Translations under genes and position numbers: made by a program
Shown: positions 58,605 to 64,000 of the stretch, piece after piece
How the letters are laid out: every line of letters begins with the position of its first letter
How positions within the stretch are numbered: the stretch's first letter is position 1
Source of the DNA: Rachycentron canadum
Lineage: Eukaryota > Chordata > Actinopteri > Carangiformes > Rachycentridae
Length of the DNA: 64,000 bases
Reading direction: 5' to 3'
Assembly (NCBI GenBank): GCA_038496675.1
Contig: CM076652.1
Span: forward strand, 11,753,164 to 11,817,163
Notes under the pieces: model-generated
What the model saw: only the letters and a program-made list of their open reading frames with translations
The model's database searches: none
Told to the model about the DNA's origin: nothing

Positions 58605-61600
58605 ATAAGCAGCTTGCACAGACAGCCTTTGGGCTTGTTTTTGACAGAGGGACAGTCTGCATGGGTGAGATAAACTTTCTCTAAAGTGTTACAAGTAACA
58701 AGCTTTAGCGGCAGCCAGTGTTGACTGGACTTACATATCAAAAGTAAGATGTATTGCATTCTTATAAGCATGTGTAAGCACCCTAAACTGAGCAACAAGG
58801 ACATCCCTTTAAAATTTACCTTTACCTGACAAATCCATGTCTAGCACTCAAATTTCTTTGCCTTGATTTGCTCGACCATTTACTAAAAGGGGTATTTAAG
58901 GCTCTTAAGGTTGCCAGCTTCAATATCTTTCTTTCCAGTGCTGTAATGGGCATGTGCTGCTCAGTTGGCTTATGTGAGCCACTTGGACTGAACTCTGAAG
59001 ACTGGGGAAACCAAAACATTGAGCTGGAAGTTGCGGGAAAAACTTCAGGCTTAAGGGCACCTGCTGTACCAACAATTATTTAATATCGCAAGGAGTCATT
59101 TAATGCAATGTTGATTAAAAAAAAATACCTTTGCTAAGCTTTAGGAAAAGCACCATATATAAACCAACACAAAAAAAGCATTTGAATGAACACAGTATGT
59201 GAGTACACCTGTGCATGCATGAAAGTAAAAAGTTCCAACCACTAGTCATGTATGTCATTTTACAAAGACTCCTTGTTTTTCTTATTCTCCCTTTAACCTG
59301 TGTTGTACATGAGCTGCTATTTCACATGCAATTAACTTTCCCCAAGAATGTGAATGTGGGTAAAGACTGAGAGGCAGTAGTTGAATGGGTGAGTGAAAAT
59401 GGGTGAGGGAAAGATAGAGTCGGTGAGTGAGGGAAGCAAAAAAGTGGTTCAGAGAAAGTCAATGATTGTCAGCACATCCAAATCAGATGCCGGGCGCTCA
59501 CCCATGACCTTGGCACAGTGGGATTTGCAGTTCTGAAAACACTAAGTATGTTGGTGGAGAAAAGATAGATGTTCTGTCCTAAAAAACACTGCTAGCATGT
59601 CACTGTGATTTATTTTGTTGCTCTTTATTTTTTCAGTGCAAAGAATGCAGAAGATGTTAAAACTCTATCGTCCTGTTTGATGATAACTCAAACATAAATA
59701 CACATATTACACATGTGTTGTGTTTATTTCAAAGCAAATAATTAGAGTTTACTTTGGATATATATAAAAGAGCCACGGTGCATTTAGGTTCATTTACCAA
59801 CTGTTTCCTCTGCATTTTGACATTTCTCACCCTGTGTTGTGTGTGAATACGTGTGAGCCCTGCTGTTATTCTCCATTTGTCTTCCCTGTGGTTTGGGCTT
59901 GAAGTATTTATTGATGCAGGGTGCTGTTTCAAGTGTGTTTTTAGATTTCGACCTGTCAGTGTAACATGTTTCTGTTGATATTTCCAGAGTTTTGTTGTTG
60001 TTGTTGGTTGCAACTATTGAGTGATGGATGTTTTTTCAGCTCTGAGGACTGATTGCTAAGATTTTGATTTTTATTTTTTGAGAGGCTTAATTTCTACTGC
60101 TATGTAAATGTTTGTCTACTCTGTGGCTGTTAACTTGTTTTTATGTCACATTGGAACATATTTTACCTAAAGTACTCGAGTCACTGAAATCTAAAAAGAT
60201 ATTTTCACCCAATGTTTAGTGTTTTATTGAAGCTTTTAACTCCTCAGATCCATCTGCAAGTCCATCAATACAATTGCATACAACTTCAAACGTGTGTGAA
60301 ACTTAAGCTTTGGAGAAGTGTCACAAACAGACAATATATGCTTCTTTTTATTGCCATTAGTTACTTGTCTCCCTACACAATTACTGTATAATGATACTGC
60401 GAAACATAAATACTATTTAAGCTTGTGCGCTTTGTGGTCACGTTACATCTATGGCCTACTGTGGAAATGTTTGAACTATTGCAATCAGTGCAGAACATGG
60501 GTGCATTTCCATCCGGATTTTGATGTGGTTAAGCAGTCTGATTATACCCAAATCATTTTAGCCAAGTGATATTGCCAGCTGTGAATGTAAACGTCTACTC
60601 GATACTTAACAAAGCAAATATTGCAAAATACCAACAAATTGATTCAGTTGGATGAATAAATATTTCCCTATTGCAAATAGATTTTTAATACTGAAGCCAA
60701 ATTGCATCTTTCCAAACAATTTGATGAACTCCCCAAATAATATTTCAGTAAACAAAGAAACAATTTGATGTTTCACATTTTTCTAATCAAACTGTGGAAC
60801 CATTTACTGATCTAACAATGAAGCAGCAAACAAAGGGGCTTTTTAGAAACTTTGAAAAGGCCCCATTTTTCATTTGGAACTTTAAATTAAATTATCCGTT
60901 AAATGAAACCAATCACAAAAACATTGGACCATTACATTTTATTTATTTTGGCTTTGCTGCAAAGTTAAGGTTGTTAAAGGTCAAAGTGCCATCGCATCTT
61001 GCCAACACACATTTTCACCTAACATTTTGTTGCATGCTTGCCACATTATGTTCCTCAAAGTTTAAAAACTGATAGTATATTTGTTCACCACTCCTGGTCT
61101 TTCACACTTTGACTTGTATGACCAAAATTTCCAATTTATGGCTTATATTTTACATACCTATTGAAGCCCTTGGAGAGGCACATTCATAGTTCTGTGCAGA
61201 GGTCAGGTTTCAGCCTTTATTGCCTAGATAAAGAAAACACAGTGAAGAATGTTTGAGACCCGAATGATTGTCAGCTCTTACAGTGATGTGAAGACAAAAC
61301 AGGAAGGCCCCTGATGGTTTTTTATTAGCAGGAATCACTAACAGTGCTAGAGACTCTCTCTTATAAAACAGTGTATAACCCTGTTGGGCCCTCTGCTGTG
61401 ATTGGTTGGTGAGTTGTCATCACCATCCTGAAGTTCTGTGGTTTGACTTTTCATACAAGTGAGGGTCTATCCTACTATTCATATACAGAGGTCCCATCAT
61501 GGAGATGCTGTGATTACACCAGATGTTTTAAGAGTCTGAGGTGATATGAGCCTCTGCACTGTACTGGCAAATATCTTGCCAGTGTCTATTTTAGTGGTGG

Positions 61601-62152
61601 TCTTATTTCACAGTGTGTGCTACTGTTTGTTTTGGCAAAGGTTTACCAGTTACCAGACTTAATAGACCAAAAGGATAATAGTTATGGTTATATCTACAGC
61701 CAAGAGATGTGCAAAATCCTATATTTCCTCCTAAGTGTTGTTACATCTGTTGAGCAGTTGTCTGGAGCAATGACAGGACTTTTTCAAGTTGTATGGAATT
61801 CATTATTCAACATAAATCACATTATATATTTATGTTTTAATTGTTGTCAGTAGTTGAAAGTGCATCATATCATAATCAATGAACCAATGCGATTTGACCG
61901 CTCAGTGACTGAGCTAACCAACGCCATCATCTCTGAAGAGAGATTGATTTAAATGACATTAGCTTTATTTAATTTAATTTGCAGTCATTTGTTGAAGTTA
62001 GACTCTGGGTATGTGGAAAGAAAATATTTAAAGTGATAACAGGTAGCCTGCTGTCTCTGCTCATTTTTCATCTCTATTTCACTGGGGGTAGAGCCAAGAC
62101 ACACACATCGGTCACTCTGCCTGACTGAATAACCACGATGTGAATGCACTAC
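58605..62152. other. non-coding, no gene seen
   Basis: AT-rich, unique-looking sequence. Poly-A near 59119-59127 and a small dyad GCTCAGTGACTGAGC at about 61901-61915 are the only structures noticed. No exon or RNA gene recognised. Confidence 0.6.
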
Positions 62153-62290
62153 CAGGGTTCTCACACTCCTGAAAAATAAGGAAAAGTTATGTCATTTTAA
62201 TTTTGTATTTTCTAGGCATGCAATGGTTACGAAAAACCACAAGGGTTTTGGTAAAGATATGCAATGTAACTTTTCATTTGTTACTGCTGT
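62153..62290 (+). mobile_element. hAT-like element end, truncated
   Basis: Begins CAGGGTTCTCACACTCCTGA, the form of a hAT terminal repeat, then AAGGAAAAGTTATGTCATTTT and GTATTTTCTAGGCATG. This order (TIR, GGAAAAGT-type words, TTTCCAGGCATGG) is typical of a widespread vertebrate hAT element end. No matching right end or transposase is visible, so this is a one-sided fragment. The right limit is arbitrary. Confidence 0.5.
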
Positions 62291-64000
62291 ACAGTCTCAC
62301 AAAAAACATGTGATCAGCTTTTAAGTAGTGTTGACGTGTTTGAGGAAAATGATAGTTGCACAATGGTTTTGCAATTTTTGAAGGAGGTAAAATGACATGT
62401 CACGTGCCAACAACAGATCAAGGACTTCTTACTAACACAGTCCTACCAGAGCAGCATGAGTGGGTGGTGAAATCCCATGTTCGGAGGCTGGAGGTCATGC
62501 TTGTTATTTTTGAGAGGATCAGTCCCAGTGTTACTGAGGTCTTACTGATGTCTTTTATATAATGCAGACAGGTCCCCCTGGTTTTACAAGAGCCCTAAAC
62601 ACTAAGACTGAAGCCGTCAGCTCAACCTCTCCAGAGCTGTGGGCCTCTGAGACAGGACTGTGAAGGCCTCACAGGTCGCTAACATTAAGAATGAGGTGAT
62701 AGTTTAGTTTCTCTGGTAATTATGATTTTTTACTTCTCTGCATGGGATTTAATGTTATAACTGACAGTGAGCAGATTCACTGTTAACAAAGAGCCTATGT
62801 TTAATTCCCAAGGGACTTACAGTTAACTTGTGCCCTGAACCATAGTGGTGGAAAATGACTGAAATCATAAACACAATACCAAGCACAAAGCATTTAACTG
62901 TTGGACAATTGGGGTTTCCCTAATTTTGAGCACTTCTGCCACAGATGCCTTAGAAGTCTATTAATTAGGATAAAAAAGGAAATTTAAATACAGAATGAAG
63001 ACATCCGTTTGATTTCCTGACTCTATGCTAGAAAGAAGTGAGAGTTGTGTGTCACGTCAACTCCTTCGAAGAAAAGCATTTGACAGTAGTAGAATAATTA
63101 TCAATAAATGAAACAAATCTTGTGTTGAGTATATAAAATGCCTCAAAGCTTGTTCACTGGTTTAGTCTGCGTTGGCTATTTTCACACACTTCAACCTGTC
63201 AAAATAGGAAAAGTGTTACTAATAACATGAAGGCTCTGTTCTGTTCAAATGTTCCAGGAAGTCATAACTGTGTGACACTGAGCCAACATGCACAATACCA
63301 GAACCGTGAAGCAGCTAAGTGGAATTCAGTCACCATTAAATTTATTATTTACACCTGTGTTTTTCCGACTATTACAGGTTAAAATGTCTTCTGTGAAAAA
63401 GACTGTGGCATGAGAGATAAATTCTTGGTTCAAACATCTGCTTTCAACAGTGTTAAAGTGTCTCTGTCATGATCTGCTTTTAAAGTTAAAAAATGTGTTA
63501 TTTCCTCATATTATCCAGTTCAGCAGTAGAAATATTATAGGCGTTATAAGTTTACACTATACAGAAACTCGTTTTCTTGTGTAGTGTTGTACTACAGATG
63601 TCTCAAAGTATGATGTTCAGCAGCTTTAATTGCAGCATAAATTACAGTAAATGTGGTTTGCTGCAGCATGTTTTAGATTTGTATATTACAATGACTCAAA
63701 AGATAAACACTGAATTCAGTAAAATAGAATGAATCACCTGCTTTAATGAAGCTAGACGTGTCCAGCTGTAAGAAAAGGAAATAAAGCTGAAATTTTCCTT
63801 ACTCCCAGTTCCAGGGTTGGGGTGGGGTTGGGGTGGGTTGGGTTTGCACAATAGATGAAGGATTAATCCAGCCGTTTGCATCTAAATAACTAGCTTGTCC
63901 TGCTCTGACTGATCACACGCTTGCTTAATGTACAGGCAGACTAATTACAGTTAACAGGCTTTAAATCATCTTAATTATGGCCTGGCATGAGACACAGTGG
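62291..64000. other. non-coding, no gene seen
   Basis: Unique-looking sequence to the window edge. The only structure is the G-run cluster at 63814-63842. No exon recognised. Confidence 0.6.
63814..63842 (+). other. G-quadruplex-type G-run cluster
   Basis: Six runs of three or four G separated by only T or TT (GGGTTGGGGTGGGG continued by TTGGGGTGGGTTGGG). This exceeds the four-run requirement for an intramolecular G-quadruplex with very short loops. It is an imperfect minisatellite of GGGGT(T) units and is not the vertebrate telomere repeat TTAGGG. Confidence 0.75.

Noticed and set aside
63814..63842. Interstitial telomere repeat
   Set aside because: Units are GGGGT or GGGTT and not TTAGGG.

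Overview
This is a stretch of animal, almost certainly teleost (percomorph-type) fish, nuclear DNA. The signs are AT-rich non-coding sequence, many (TG)n, (GA)n and poly-T tracts, two decayed Tc1-family DNA transposons, tRNA-derived SINEs, and several dispersed repeat families that I recognise from memory as common in spiny-rayed fish. Nothing looks prokaryotic, viral, organellar or CRISPR-like. Family assignments rest on recognition without a database search.

I found no protein-coding exon I can defend. The open frames are short, lack recognisable domains, and often run across microsatellites or an assembly gap. The only coding-derived sequences are two broken Tc1 transposase genes (about 1881-2727 and 18131-19015). 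The window is therefore most likely a large intron or an intergenic desert.

Layout: 1-7.6 kb holds a possible repeat fragment, a complete but dead Tc1 element (1520-2895) and a worn tRNA-SINE (3978-4110). At 7.67-7.85 kb there is a compact block with a strong CTCF-like motif and several short dyads. 7.9-17.5 kb is unique-looking sequence with simple repeats. 17.5-19.3 kb is a nested structure: a hAT-like element split by a second Tc1 element of the long-inverted-repeat type, next to an expanded (TG)n/(TA)n tract. It is followed by a teleost dispersed repeat (19768-20256). A minus-strand SINE lies at 24.0-24.26 kb and a 260-bp palindrome at 29.28-29.54 kb. A 71-nt imperfect hairpin of precursor-microRNA size is at 33.26 kb. 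Two copies of a teleost repeat in the same orientation lie at 40.06 and 41.2 kb, and a 656-bp element with short terminal inverted repeats at 42.54-43.2 kb. Another dispersed repeat is at 49.25-49.48 kb, and a (GA)n tract broken by a 365-N gap at 50.3-50.8 kb. A further dispersed repeat is at 58.26-58.6 kb, a hAT-like end at 62.15 kb, and a G-quadruplex-type G-run cluster at 63.8 kb.

No genes work together here in the usual sense. The window records successive transposon insertions that have since decayed, in several places by CpG-to-TpG change. I did not find a convincing new biological system. The candidates most worth testing are the hairpin at 33.26 kb, the structured block at 7.67-7.85 kb and the palindrome at 29.4 kb.
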